Positions 37,184-49,587 of a DNA stretch of 64,000 bases are shown here, one piece after another. Each line of letters opens with the position of its first letter. Position 1 is the stretch's first letter. The stretch comes from Nymphaea colorata (lineage: Eukaryota; Streptophyta; Magnoliopsida; Nymphaeales; Nymphaeaceae). The position numbers and the translations under genes are program-made. Location: contig NC_045142.1 of NCBI RefSeq assembly GCF_008831285.2, forward strand, positions 25,371,876-25,435,875. Direction: 5' to 3'. Under the pieces are notes generated by a model. That model was not told the origin of the DNA. It saw only the letters and a program-made list of their open reading frames with translations, and ran no database searches.

Positions 37184-40100
37184 CTATAGCTCATATGTCA
37201 TGCCGACTTTCAGAAGATGCCGGCGTGGAATCGCCAGCGCTTGATCGCCCTGCCTCAAGTTCCTCTTGATGAAATTGTAGACATAATTTACTATAATCCT
37301 CTTGCCCAATCCTGATCCTTGTTTAGCTACTAACTCAGTCTCACCCAACAGATAGACGATGCCAGCATTGCTTGCTCTGTCTACCATGGACAACTCCTCT
37401 GCTGGATCCACATTTCCTGTATGACTTAATACAACATGCTTAGTACTTCCCCTGTTATCTGCTGGGTTACTGCTATCTGATGAATCCATACTAGCGTCTT
37501 CGTTTTCAGCCAGGTTTTCGCTATCGTCATGTCTTGGCATGAAGGATGCCTCTTCTCTGATGAATTCCTTCAACCTCTCGATCAACAGCTCCTCAAATCT
37601 CTCCTTCTCACTTCTCAGATCAGTGTAGCCATACCTGACAATGCATCGATACACACGAAGCTCGTGTGGTCCGACTCGTCGGAAAAGAAAACGCTCTTCA
37701 GGGATAATTTTGCTCACTGGAAGTGGTTTAATGGCCACAAAGACCAGAACTGAATGCAGGGCTGTGATGTTGGAAGCATAGTGACTGAATATTGGTGGAA
37801 TGCCTTGCACTAGCTCAGAGTAAAAGAGACCAAGCCCTGGCATCCTGTGCATGTGGGGTTTGCTGGCCACTTCTCTGACTCTCTCTGTTGATATTTTGTT
37901 TTGCATCTCATATATGTACTTGGTCCGGTGCACATAGTTCCACACAGACATGATGAACATCACGACAGAAGCAAAGGCTAACGGTAGGTAACCTCCTTCA
38001 AGGAACTTATAGAAGACAGAGCTCAGGTAGATATACTCAACTGGAACTATGGTTAGAATGTATACAATAACCAAGAAAATATTCTTCTTCCATATCATTA
38101 TCATAATTAGTATAAGGAAGGCAGATGTGATTGCCTCTGCAGTCATCACAGCAATCCCTGCATTTTCCACAAACAAAGTAAAAAGCTATGAGCTTTAGAC
38201 TATATTGCCTGTTGAGGATGTCAATGAAACTTGGATGTAAACTTATGTGGTTCAAATGCAACCTACCATATGCATTGCCAATTTTTGCAGTAGTTTGGAA
38301 TCCTGCAGTAACACCAATACATGCACACATGAGTAGGAAGTTGACTTCGGGAATGTAGACCTGGCCTTCATATTTTGCAGATGTATGAACAATTTTCACA
38401 CGCGGGAAGCAGCCCAGTGAGACTGCTTGTTGGAGAATGGAGAAGACGCCGGAGATCATGGCCTGGCTTGCAATTATAGATGCTGCTACAGCCACAGCGA
38501 ACATTGGCCAATACAGAGGTCCTGATTCAAGATAGTGAAATTTTTTTATATACACGTGAATTTTTTAGGAAAAGAGCATCTGCTCTTAATTATGTGAACG
38601 TAGAAAAAAAATTGTAACAAGAAATACAGTAAATCTGTGAATGTTACCTGGAATTGATGCATAAAAGGTATCACCAACATTATGGCTGTTTTTACGGAGA
38701 TAAGATGCTTGACCTGTGTACGTACAGATGAGTGCCGGGAAGACTATAGAGCACATACTAATTTGTATTGAACGGACTGTAAAATGACCGAGATCGGCGA
38801 ACATCGCTTCTGTTCCTGTAAATCAACCAACATAGATTCATCAATCACTCAGACCAACATAGATTCATCGATCACTCAGATCACCAACATCAGACAAACG
38901 AGACTGTCACATTTTTGTTACCGTTGAAGGCATGCCTGTGTAGACAAGGTGAATAAAATTACTGATTCAAGGAGGATTAAGAACTAAAATGACTCGGTGA
39001 GTAACAAATTTGTTACTAAAAAAAATCAAAAACAGTGAAAACAGAGCAAAGCTCATGAAATGGACGGGATAATTTGAAGATGATTTTCCATTCCTGACTC
39101 ATGTAACCAGAGGAAAAAATGATTATGCAACACATGTTGTAGAGCAAATTTAAATTGTACTACACATTACAAAGCATATGAATTTGCAGTTTGTATGTGT
39201 AACTAGGGTTGCAAATTAATATCTGCAAATAAAGGATACGGCATAATGAGGGAAGGATAGTTATATTTTAGGGCATTGGACATGTTGTGTTGGTCACAGC
39301 CCAATTCATCTAAAAAAGCAACTGGTTTTTCAAGTGCTTCAAATGCTAACCAAGAAATGGTGCAGAAATTTCGCTGAAAAAACATATTATGTTCATCAGC
39401 TACGAGCCCTATGCATGAAGGAAGTTGATGAATTCTTGATAGCGATACCAATGCTCGAAGGAAGCTGATGAATTCTTCATAGCGATCAGAGAAAATAACA
39501 TTGCTTTGCATGCAGGAGAAGATTACATGTATTTTTGTAAGCAATAAAATTTACATATGAGGTGTTGCATATTGATTAATTAATAATTTGTAAAACTTAG
39601 ATTGATCAAATGGGATTAGCATATAAGCTGAATCATCTAGCAACACCATTATCATTATTGTGAGTTCCCTTGAGGTTACACATCGATAAGAATCTCTTTA
39701 GAAACATAATACCATCATAACTAGTCGTCCATATCGGTCAGAATATCAATAGAAATAATCAAGTACAAACCTGTAATGCACAAAACAACTCCTCCCAAGG
39801 AAACCCATGCCTCTTTCTTGTTCCTCGTGAAATAGTGAATAATATATGCCGGATTGAAGGCCTTGATGACCATGGGGTCATATTTGATGAAATTGTAGAT
39901 GCCAATTAGCTCGATGAACGCGAACCAGATAAAAATTATTGGGGCGAAAGTGTAGCCTACTCGATCGGTCCCGAACCTCTGTGCTTGGAAGAGGCAGATC
40001 AAGATGATCACAGAGATCATCACAATCTTGTCTGCAAGATAAAAGCTTCATTACCAACATGGCTATCACCCTAATTGGCGTAATATATGAACGTAGGTAA

Positions 40101-43100
40101 GGCATGTTGGCTTTCAGGATCTGGTTGATCATTAGTCTTCTCCTTGTCAGAAAGAAGCATAAGGGTGGAGGGAGGCGTTTCATAGCACCGAAAAGATTTC
40201 GGGGTGGTACTGAGCGGTTGAAATTTCAGCTATTCAAACCAATCACAGGTAAAAGTTTTGCACAGGCAAAAATTTGTCAGCCTTAAAAGGGTTCTACAAC
40301 TTGAGAACGTTTTGGTGCGTAATGTAAGAAAAGGATTTTCTTTCGAAACACCTTCTTTGTGCTGTGAAACCGACTTTCTATCTACTAGGTCGACCTCAAT
40401 CCCAATGCTCAGATTTCTTGCCAAGTCTGTCGGGCCTGATGATTTTGTTAACCATTTATCTGTTTTAAATGAACAACTTGATTTAGATGACTGTGTGATT
40501 CAGAGTCATCATTCACACACACACACTTTCTTTCCTTTATATATATATATATATGATGATAGTTGATACTCCCAAGGGTATAGAAATACTACTTATCTAT
40601 TAGTTACAGTTATTCGCCGGGAAGGAGAAGGAAGGATAAAAAAGAAAAAAGTGCAGGAAACGCTTACCTTGAGTCAATGAAGAAGCCGCCCTTTGGAGCC
40701 CACCTACTGCCGAGAGCACTGGACACAAAGAACGAGGGAAATTTATTAGAATTATATTGGGAAAAGCAATGACTCACCCATTCCAGAACTCTGCTTGTGA
40801 ACACTGTATTGGAATTCCAACAAAATGCCAAATTCTACCAACTCTAAAGCCTCCTTTCTCACATGTTCTAAATCACAGGATAGAATGTTCAATGTCTCTC
40901 TCTCTCTCTCATTTGTGCTCCAGAGATCCACCTACCATTTACCAGATCTCGCTTTCTCTCTCCTCCTCTCTCTCTCTCTCTCATGATAATAAGAGAGTTG
41001 AGTGGGACCAACGTTCGGTGTGGGCACACTGAGACCTTTCACTGTAAGAAGAATTTAGAAAGAGAAAATGAAGTTTTTTTAAGAAGGCACTCAAGTTTTA
41101 GTGGTATTACCAAAACATACTCATATTTTGGATATCTTACACTTAACTGCTTCTTTTCCTTGTCCATCAAGCGGCTAAAAAACAAATTCAGACCCACTTT
41201 GGCAAGTTCGAAGCTGCCAATGCCCCACAACTCATATGTGGGGCAGCATCTTTCACTCACAATCTATAGTCAAAATAACACAACTTTTGACCTAGTGGTG
41301 GAGCCAAAAATTATTGGATCAAGGGAGCAGACATCTAATGACCCAATTTTAGACCCTTCAAAAACATTTTTAGTCCTTTCAATTAGATAAAAATATGGTT
41401 GGGGAGTAGGGCTGTTCACAAGTAGAATCGGCTCGAGCTTGGTCAGTTCAAGCTCGACTCGTTCGACCGAGTCCTACCTTGAACTTGACTCATTTAAACT
41501 CATTTACCAACTTCCCATTTGACTTGGTCTCTTTTTCTTGACTTTAAGTTTGAAAATTATACATATGTATATATGCGCACACACACAGTAGCTTGGTCGA
41601 ATTTAATCGAATTGAATGCAGCTAAACTCAGGGATGGAGAGAAGGTTTTGAGTGAATTAATTACCAGAGATGCAAGGAGTGAGGATTCCATCTCCAACCA
41701 CCATTGAAGTTCCAAGGATGGTCATCATCAGCAAGGCATACCTTGCAGCTGTGCTTTCAAGCTTCTTCTTCAACCAAGATGCTCTTTTCAGCCTCTTGCT
41801 TGGCAGCTCTAGCTGGTAGTTTGACAGGACCCTGTCCTCAGCTTGTTCATTGGGGATGAAGCTCACTTTCGCGTGCCGGCACACCAGTGAGTACAGCGCA
41901 AACGTGCCGCCTACAAAGAAAGACAAGTGGTATTAGTGCCGAAATTCGCTTAGTACACCGGAAAATGTAAGCAATGACATGTATGCAGAGTGTGTTTGAT
42001 AGCCTCAGATCTTAGATCCGAACTCAACCTCATATCCTTTCTAAGTATGACCCACATAGATTCTCAATCACAACTTGGCGTCTCGCCACTTGTGGCCCCA
42101 AGACAAGTGCACTCGGATTCTAGCAATTCGGGCCCATAGATCTATTCCACATGATTAAATATGGGGCCAATCTTATGAGAATTGGTCAAATTTGGCTCCT
42201 ACTACCATACAAATCTTGTGGGGGTGAAAGTGGAGTTTACATGGGGCAAGTAAATCAAGGAAGCAAGTTCTTAAGGAGAAAGTGAGACATGGGATGCTTC
42301 CAGGACATGCTCAAAGTCAAGTCTTTCTTTGAAGGTCTCACACCAACCCAACCCAACCCATCTTTCTTAGGCTTCATCAATCAAGCATCAATCAGAACAT
42401 CCCATCATAAGAACCAAATTCAAGAAATAATTCCAAAACTTCTATGAAACCGACTTTGGCAGGTCCCATCTTATCAATTTTCTCTTGATTGGTAAAATTA
42501 GTGTGGTGAAAATGGGTTGTTGGTGGGGCTGTGGTAAAAAATCTTAAAAAAAAAAAAAGATTTTTAAAAAAGATAGAAAGTGTATAATTTTAAAAACAAA
42601 GTTAAAGAAAAGGGAGAATGATTTTACTTTTTGTTTTTTCAAATTGATGAGGAGGTTACCCCCACCCAGAAGACTAGACGAGGTTTGACCCAACGTCCAT
42701 GAACTTCCTTGGCATTTGCAGCCTTTGTCTGGTAGTAATATATAGTTATACTACATACTAATTCCGATGCAAGGCTGTTGTGAAGATAGTTTTCTGGCCT
42801 TCACTAGAAAGAATTCTGGCCTTCACTAGAAAGAATCTACAACGCTAATTATTTTCTCAAAATTCAACCAAGAGAAAGAAAGGGCGAGTTGGTGAGCACT
42901 AAAACATGTAAACCATAAAAAAACATAATTTTTTTTGTATACGTTTGAATGTTAGAGTCTCGTGGTTTGTTATATAAAAGCTTGATCTCAGGGAATACTC
43001 AAGAGATTTTATAGGTTTATATAGAGTTGTTTGGTAGTAGAAATATTTTGTGAAAGTCTTTCATGAATCATATAATACTAAAACTATTTATTTCTAATGA

Positions 43101-44258
43101 CTAATAAGGATGACCAGATATAACTTGCCTACATACTTACTCCACATGTGCACAGCTTTTAGACTTTTCACATGTTTACATAGATTCACAACAAGGTATT
43201 TAAAACTCTCTGTATCCATTTCAGGAGATATAGTTTATTTTATAATAACTCTAGTAAATGTAAGAATTGTGAAAAATAATTGCGTGCCGTTTGATTAATA
43301 GTTTATAAAAGAACACGATAACTTTTTTTTTAATCAAAATACAAATCATCAATTGAAAAAATAAACATAAATTTACACATTATAATTTTTGAAATCATCG
43401 ATGATCTCACCATTTCCGTTGTCATTGGCGCGTAGAACAATGAAAATGTACTTGACCATGGTGATGAGAATGATAGTGTAGTAAATAAGGGAGAGGACTC
43501 CCAAGATGTCGTCCTCATTCTTGATGCCGTGGGTGAAGGTGCTTGCGTAGACGTAAAGTGGCGACGTCCCGATATCGCCGTAGACGATTCCGATGCTCTG
43601 GAACGCCAACCTCAGTGTCGTCCCCCAACCGAAGTTCTGTAAATTTTCCGGGAGAGAACACAAAAACTCAGTAAACAGCAACCAATTCCAATGAGAAAGA
43701 GAGAGAGAGAGAAACTTGGTTTAGCAGAAATATAGAACTCAGTAAACATTAACAAAGTCCAACAAGAGAGAGAGAGCGAGAAACTTGGTTTAGCAGAAAT
43801 ATAGAACTCAGTAAACATTAACAAAGTCCAACAAGAGAGAGAGAGCGAGAAACTTGGTTTAGCAGAAATATAGAACTCAGTAAACATTAACAAATTCCAA
43901 CAAGAGAGAGAGAGGGAAACTTGGTTTAGCAGAAACATAAAACTCAGTAAACAGCAACCAATTCCAATGAGAAAGAGAGGGAGAGGGAGAAACTTGGTTT
44001 GGTAGAAATGTAAAACTCAGTAAACAGTTACAAAATTTCAACGAGAGAGAGAACTCGGTTTAGAGGACAGTCGTTGCCCAGTGGTGTAAATGAAAAAAGA
44101 GTTGAGATCAAATCTCAGTTACATCAACAGACTGCTGCTCTGCTTTGTGTTTCATCATAAGATCATCATCCCAAATCCCCGCCGAAGTGAGGAGTTGGCG
44201 ATGAGTTTATAAGAACAGTGGCTCGACTTGCTTTACTAGCTGGTATGGTTTGTGAGAG

Positions 44259-44307
<49 letters not shown>

Positions 44308-44482
44308 TTACGTGATGTCCGTGGCCATGTCCATGGGGCATCTTAGCGGATTCGACATCAAGAGAATCGAGCCTCTTGAGCATGGCACCCCACGACATCT
44401 TCTTCTCTTTCAAGCCCTCCCTGCTCCCACCACCCATCTGCTCCATCTCACCCTCCTCGACTACCTCCTGATCTCCTGGCAT
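37184..44482 (-). CDS. HAK5: High-affinity potassium transporter, HAK5-like (KUP/HAK/KT family), complete
   Basis: A plasma-membrane K+ uptake protein of the KUP/HAK/KT family. The minus-strand exons are 44312-44482, 43411-43636, 41665-41910, 40668-40718, 39771-40031, 38648-38815, 38267-38521 and 37184-38157. They total 2352 bases, 783 residues (AtHAK5 is 785), with GT-AG borders and consistent phases. The first ATG of the frame is at 44482; the frame upstream has no ATG. Residues 73-85 read [13 protein letters not shown], the family signature. Other landmarks are [72 protein letters not shown] and [18 protein letters not shown]. The hydrophilic C-terminal domain ends [18 protein letters not shown], very like AtHAK5, which supports cluster I. 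The N-terminus has an acidic start and a GHGHGHGHH-type histidine stretch (residues 48-57). HAK5 genes are usually induced by K+ starvation; nothing in the sequence proves that here. Family is secure; the exact paralogue is an inference. Confidence 0.93.
38825..38881. repeat. 29-bp tandem duplication next to HAK5 exon 6
   Basis: The phrase CCAACATAGATTCATC(A/G)ATC is present twice in a row, 10 bases upstream (in gene sense) of the acceptor of exon 6. It lies in the region where the branch point and pyrimidine tract should be, so it may have reshaped that acceptor. Confidence 0.8.
39411..39490. repeat. 40-bp tandem duplication in HAK5 intron 5
   Basis: GAAGGAAGTTGATGAATTCT at 39417 recurs as GAAGGAAGCTGATGAATTCT at 39457, followed in both by an AGCGAT word. 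Non-coding. Confidence 0.75.
41408..41530. mobile_element. Fragment related to the 5351-5812 MITE, HAK5 intron 3
   Basis: TAGGGCTGTTCACAAGTAG is followed by GGCTCGAGCTTGG and AAGCTCGACTCGTTCGA, matching the end structure and CTCGA content of the candidate hAT MITE upstream of CBP80. The opposite end is missing. A shorter trace with AACTCGGGCTCGACTCGAAC is near 45390-45440. Confidence 0.4.
43669..44060. repeat. Minisatellite of about 69 bp in HAK5 intron 1
   Basis: AAACTTGGTTT recurs at 43712, 43781, 43850, 43917 and 43990, giving periods of 69, 69, 67 and 73. Each unit holds AGCAGAAATATAGAACTCAG, AAACATTAACAAA and a GA-rich tail. The two central units are nearly identical. The array starts about 30 bases from the exon 2 acceptor and fills more than half of intron 1. 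An apparent repetitive peptide on the minus strand is just this array. Confidence 0.92.
44262..44305. repeat. (GA)n tract beside the HAK5 exon 1 donor
   Basis: About 20 GA dinucleotides on the plus strand, read as (CT)n in the transcript, begin six bases after the GT of the exon 1 donor at 44311. A second (GA)n tract at 44518-44543 falls in the likely 5' untranslated leader, 36 bases above the start codon. Length changes could affect splicing or leader structure; that is inference. Confidence 0.9.
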
Positions 44483-44509
44483 TTTTGCCCTCTCACTGTC
44501 TCCCTCTTG

Positions 44510-44543
<34 letters not shown>

Positions 44544-46244
44544 AGGGTTCTGAATGATCTTGGAGATCCTAACCCCACTATTTATATCCTCTTTTTCTTC
44601 GCTTGAGAGAGAGATAGAGACAGAGTGAGAAATGATTTCTTCTTTTTAATAAGGAAACTATAATATTGATTTCATTGACTCTGATTCCAATAATGCATCG
44701 AATGAGGCCTCCACCATGCACGCCCCTCTCGTTCAGTCCTCTTGCCATCTTTCACCGGACCCACTGCCTCTATTAACGTTAACTACTTATCTTATCGTGG
44801 TTAAGCTCTACATTTTGCTTTCCATCTTCAACCAAAAAAAAAAAAAAAAAAAAAAAAGGCCAGCATACTTTTCCATGAATTTCTTTCTATGTTCACGGAA
44901 AACCTCTTTTAACATAGCCCCTCGCTGCTCTAACCAGTTTGGTGGAACCATAGATAATTTGACTTTAGTGTGCGTAAATCTTCAAAGCTGGTTATATGCA
45001 CCGCTCCGCACACAAAAAAAAAACTGTGTGTTCGGGTTTCGGAGTATAATAATGAGTGAAAAAGTTAAAAGTTTAAAAAAAACATTTATTTTTTAATTTT
45101 TTTTTAAATGTCCCAACTCCCCCTCTCTTTTTGTTTTCAAGTGCATATCTATCGGTGCACGCAACTCACTCTGGTCAATCTCTTGTGCAAGGTGACAATA
45201 ACTTTGACCTAAGAGGCAAAAACAGGGGGGAGCTGTGGATTTTGGTTCATCAGGAGCACATGGGCCGTTTGTGAGGTTTAGTCATGGTATTAGCAACGTA
45301 AAACTCGGAAGCCAGTACCTTCAACTCTTAGGGTCTACAGGTATTTTAGATTTAGACAACATTTTTTACTTTCATGCTTAGTAAGTCCTAGTGCTGCACA
45401 ACTAGCCGAGCCAACTCGGGCTCGACTCGAACTCGTTGAGAGTGCTACTCTTCAGATAAGTCGAAGTCAATGGACCCATGAAAGACTGGAAAATTATCCA
45501 AATCGTATGGGAATTCAGATTGGTCGATCCGGAACAGCCAGCCAAATACTCGAAGGAAGAACAACAAGATCGTGATTGGGCTCGAAACAACCAAAACCTC
45601 TGCCCCAGAGCAAGGAGACGGCGCAAATCAACTAAGAACTGACGTAATTGTGACTTGCGCCGGTACCTCTTTGACCAGATACCGACTAATCTTCGAGAAT
45701 GGAGCCGGAAAAGTGCACGTATTCATGCATGAGAGGTTTGAAAAAGTTAACCACTCATTAGTGAAAGGGAGATAATGAATGTTATCCTCAATTAGATCAT
45801 GTGGGTAAGGCGTTCAAAACAACATATAGAACATGATTTTTTGGCTACTATTCTATATTTGGAACGGGTGTGATATTTAAGCTTCTTTTTGCTTTTCTAT
45901 GATATATAACTTAGCAAAGCACTGGATTTTCTTGGTATGGAACTACAATTCTTCTCTTGTCTACCAAGAAATTTTCCTAATATCTCCAACAATCTAGCAA
46001 CTAAAGCGTGATATTCAAATTCACAAGTATTTATTACTACTATATCTACATGTTGGCCTATGTATTCAACGAATAGTGATCAATTAGATGGGAGAGAGAG
46101 AGAGAGAAAAGGAAAATAACATTAACATAAGTCCAAAAAAAAGTTGAACCTGAAAAAGATATTACATTTACAAATCAACTCTTAATCCTGGTATGAGCCG
46201 GTGTTTTCCCATAAGTTACAAAAAATTAACTAAATATCATACAA
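44544..46244. other. Upstream region of HAK5, gene-free
   Basis: This holds the presumed HAK5 promoter just above 44543, a poly-A run at 44834-44857 and AT-rich unique-looking sequence. I see no recognisable coding region or clear core promoter motif that I would defend. Confidence 0.4.
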
Positions 46245-46830
46245 AATGGAGGATGTCATGCGTTCAACTGAGACAACCTCATTCCTATAAATAATATCAT
46301 TTCTATAGTTCCAAATGACCCACCAAAACTTAAACAATCAAATTCTCCAAATGGTACACCATTTCTTTTTGTTTCTCACTCTAACTGGTTCATAGATCAG
46401 GTTTCGAATTGTAGATATGTTTGCGACTTCGATGGTGGGCATAGACCAGATAAGCGCATAAAGATCTTGAGACACTCGACAAAACCATACCAGGTGAGTG
46501 ATAATTTCATCGGCACAACAACATAAAAGGCATTTGCTCGCAAGGTGAAAACCAGACATTTTGAGGTTATTTTGAGTCTGAACACGGTCCAACAGATTGA
46601 GCCTTGCAAGAGTTTTGGATCGTCAAGTAGGACCTCCAACCCAAAGAAGATTATGAGGAAACCATTTGACCCCAAAAGGTTGAAATAAGTTGTATGCATG
46701 ATATATAAATAAACACCCTTCACCGTCTGAAAGGGCCCACGAAGAAAAATGATATATAGATAAGCACCCTTCACCGTCTCTAAGGGCCCACGAAGAAAAA
46801 TGCTCTAGTAAGGTGAGTTGTTTCATTACA
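46245..46830 (-). pseudogene. LINE-type reverse transcriptase C-terminal fragment (zf-RVT)
   Basis: Broken minus-strand frames resemble the zinc-binding end of plant non-LTR retrotransposon reverse transcriptases. The stretch RVQTQNNLKMSGFHLASKC, then LCC, HLVWFCRVSQDLYALIW, and after a stop FWWVIWNYRNDIIYRNEVV fit the zf-RVT pattern (C-x2-C, H-x4-C). A stop and frame changes show decay. The polymerase and endonuclease parts are absent, so this is a fragment only. Confidence 0.7.
46700..46802. repeat. 51-bp tandem duplication within the LINE fragment
   Basis: GATATATA-ATAA-CACCCTTCACCGTCT followed by AAGGGCCCACGAAGAAAAAT is present at 46700-46750 and 46751-46802. Four or five differences separate the copies. 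Confidence 0.88.
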
Positions 46831-48407
46831 AAAAAAGAAATGATTCACAATTACCAATTAACGAAGTGAAATGGTAACGTTGGTGTTGTACGAATCCAAG
46901 TTGGTACGTACAGAAATGGAATAGGGTTTGATTTAAGATCGAATTTTTTACTAGTAACTAAGCAAATACCATAGTTACGAAAAACCAAATAAAAAAATGT
47001 ACATGCATCCTGAGGCAATTTAAATTGCACTGTAACGCGAATCTTATAAGAGTCTATTACGTAACCAAAAAATTTTCGGCTTATAAAAGTCACTATACAT
47101 CTACATCAATCAATTTCCAGATCTACTTTTCTCTAATTAGACGTGAATGGAAGGCCCACATGAGAGAGAGAGAGAGAGAGAGAGATGAGTCAAAGCCCGG
47201 TTCGGCGGCCACAGATCTCGCCTGTCTCAGGCCGCCTGAGATTAGGTTTTTAGAGCGTGAAAGGGACCCAGCTTAGCTCCCTTGTGATTGCGACACAAGA
47301 GAATTGGTCCAAAATTGCCGGCAGAAGGCAAGAACGGAATATCCCCTTCACATTTTCTTTCTCCTTTATATTTAGAGTCCAAAAATGTGAGTTTCCGGCC
47401 CATGATTTTTCCCGGCATTATGTGGACGACAGATCGAGATGTAATGTTTTTTATGAAAGAGATCAAATTAAAGTTTTTAAATTTTCATAAAGTCAAAATA
47501 TCATTTTTTTTAAGTTTTTATATAGAACAAGTAAATTTTTTTTAAAATTTAATATGTTAATTTATTTATTTGCCCACAGAGTTTAGATCTGTGTCTGTAC
47601 TAAACTCCGACACTTTCATGTGCTTTTAACTTGCACTTAGAATTCACTCCGGAGCAAATAGAGTTATGTGCATACTTCTTCTATGCATGCAACAATAATA
47701 CATCAGAGGGGATGAAGGGTAGATTTGAATTTTTATAAAAATACGAGAATTTTAGACATTTTAAAATTTTAAAAATCCTTTTGACCCTTTTACCTTTTTA
47801 TTTTAATAAAAATATTTTGATTTGCGCACACGACACCTATTCAGAATTTTTTGATCCACAAGGATGTGCACATAACCAGTTTCAGCATAAAAGCAGAGCC
47901 CCTCGATTGAACACAACCTATAACGCATCCCATTTGAACCATGCTCATTAGAGTTCAAATGTTCTTATTAAGCACCTCAGTTCTTTAATGGTTAATAAAA
48001 GAAGATACACATGAAGTTATTTTTTCAAAGTTTAATTGAATTCACAAAGAAAATACGCTTACCTCTTTTGTTATAATTGGGCTTTTCTTCAAAAACTTTT
48101 TTAAGGAAAACACCACATGATTGTTTTGAATATTAAAAAATTAAGTTACTTGGACATAATTAAGAAAGCTAATACAAAATAATCAATTTATATTTGTCTT
48201 TGATCTTTTTATATATATATTATGTCTCTTTTGGAGTCATACAGTTATTTAATCAAGGCTATTTGATGCATCATAATGAACAGTTAAGAAAAAAATGAAT
48301 AAAAAAAAAGTAATCAACATTTTTGTCATCTAGTCATCATTCTCACTTTTTTTTCTCTCTCTACATAAAATGAATGGCCCTGGTCATCTAGACAACAGAG
48401 CCACCAC

Positions 48408-48412
<5 letters not shown>
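46831..48412. other. Gene-free AT-rich stretch
   Basis: A (GA)n tract lies at 47162-47185. The rest is AT-rich unique-looking sequence with only short chance open frames and no recognisable feature. Confidence 0.4.

Positions 48413-48494
<82 letters not shown>
48413..48494. repeat. Compound microsatellite palindrome (TC)n(TA)n(GA)n
   Basis: TC dinucleotides (to about 48439), TA dinucleotides (to about 48471) and GA dinucleotides (to 48494) form a nearly perfect inverted repeat of about 80 bases. It could extrude as a cruciform or fold as a long hairpin if transcribed. Confidence 0.93.
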
Positions 48495-48943
48495 ATTTCT
48501 CCGTTAAAATCTAAACAGAAAAACCCACAAATTTGATATATATAGTCGATTCCTCTTATCAATTTTGATCGATACGGTCAAGACACATGGGTCAGATGCT
48601 GATTCCACGACGTCTATGTAGAAAGATCACATTTGTGGTTGGGATCATTAGATGTCAAAAAAATGATTCTTTTTTCGATTGGGTAGGTGTTAGAATTGTT
48701 GGTACATTAAGTTTTTCTCACGGCATATCCAAGAAAGTCAAATACAGGCAAAAAACCGAACAAGTTAAACCAGATTTGTTGCTTAAACATGCTTTTTGAA
48801 CAACGAACAACAAGAAACGTCCCTCCTTGGAAGAAACTAATAAAACTTGTTGAGAAGTCAACTTTCTTTCTACAAGTGGATCAAACTAAAGTACTAAAAT
48901 CAATTTTAATTTCCCGCTACAAGCTTAGATGCCACATGCACGT

Positions 48944-48977
48944 AGTTTTTGTAAAGCTTATATGCTTTACAAAAACT
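48944..48977. repeat. Perfect 14-bp inverted repeat with 6-base loop
   Basis: AGTTTTTGTAAAGC (48944-48957) and GCTTTACAAAAACT (48964-48977) are exact reverse complements around TTATAT. There is no T-run or gene context to call it a terminator or microRNA. It may be the core of a small MITE. Confidence 0.85.
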
Positions 48978-49003
48978 CAATCTTTCTTTTTTTATATTAT
49001 ATA

Positions 49004-49037
<34 letters not shown>

Positions 49038-49259
49038 ATTTGAATGGTAGCTCTAGTTTTTTAAAGTCATCCAACCATCTCATCGACACCAGATGATCCA
49101 ACATGAGACAGTTAAAAGAAAAATAAGGATTAAAGAATATGAATATTTTTGTCTTTTGATATTAGTTTTCACTTTTTTTCCTTTCAATCATCCATATCCT
49201 TAGATAGACAGTTTTGGTTAGATGAGTGGGTGATATATATATATTATATATATATATAT

Positions 49260-49587
49260 ATCATTGTCACAGAAAATACTTTTTATTGAAAAAAAACACA
49301 TCATACGCCAAAACGTAGTCAGCCGTATAAAACATAAAAAAATGTATCTTTTTTAAAAAACACTAAAAAGTAAAAAACGTGAAAAAAGCTCGTATCATAT
49401 GCATACTATTCTTTTTTTTTTTTTTTGCGTTTTTTCATATTTTTGATTTTTTTATAGTTTTCAAGATTTATTAAATGTTTTAAAATTTTGTCAAGATTTT
49501 TTTTGAGATATACAACTTTACGGTATTATGCCCAAAAACTTCCTCGCTATATAATAACCATACACATTTTTTTTTTGTGACAATGAT
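49260..49587. mobile_element. MITE-like element with 12-bp terminal inverted repeats
   Basis: ATCATTGTCACA at 49260 and TGTGACAATGAT at 49576-49587 are exact reverse complements. The element is 328 bp, AT-rich and non-coding. It sits inside a (TA)n tract, so the target duplication cannot be read; a TA target (Tc1/mariner-like) is possible but unproven. Confidence 0.6.

Noticed and set aside
43612-43938. Minus-strand frame with a repeated [19 protein letters not shown] peptide
   Set aside because: It is the translation of the 69-bp intron minisatellite and has no support as a protein.
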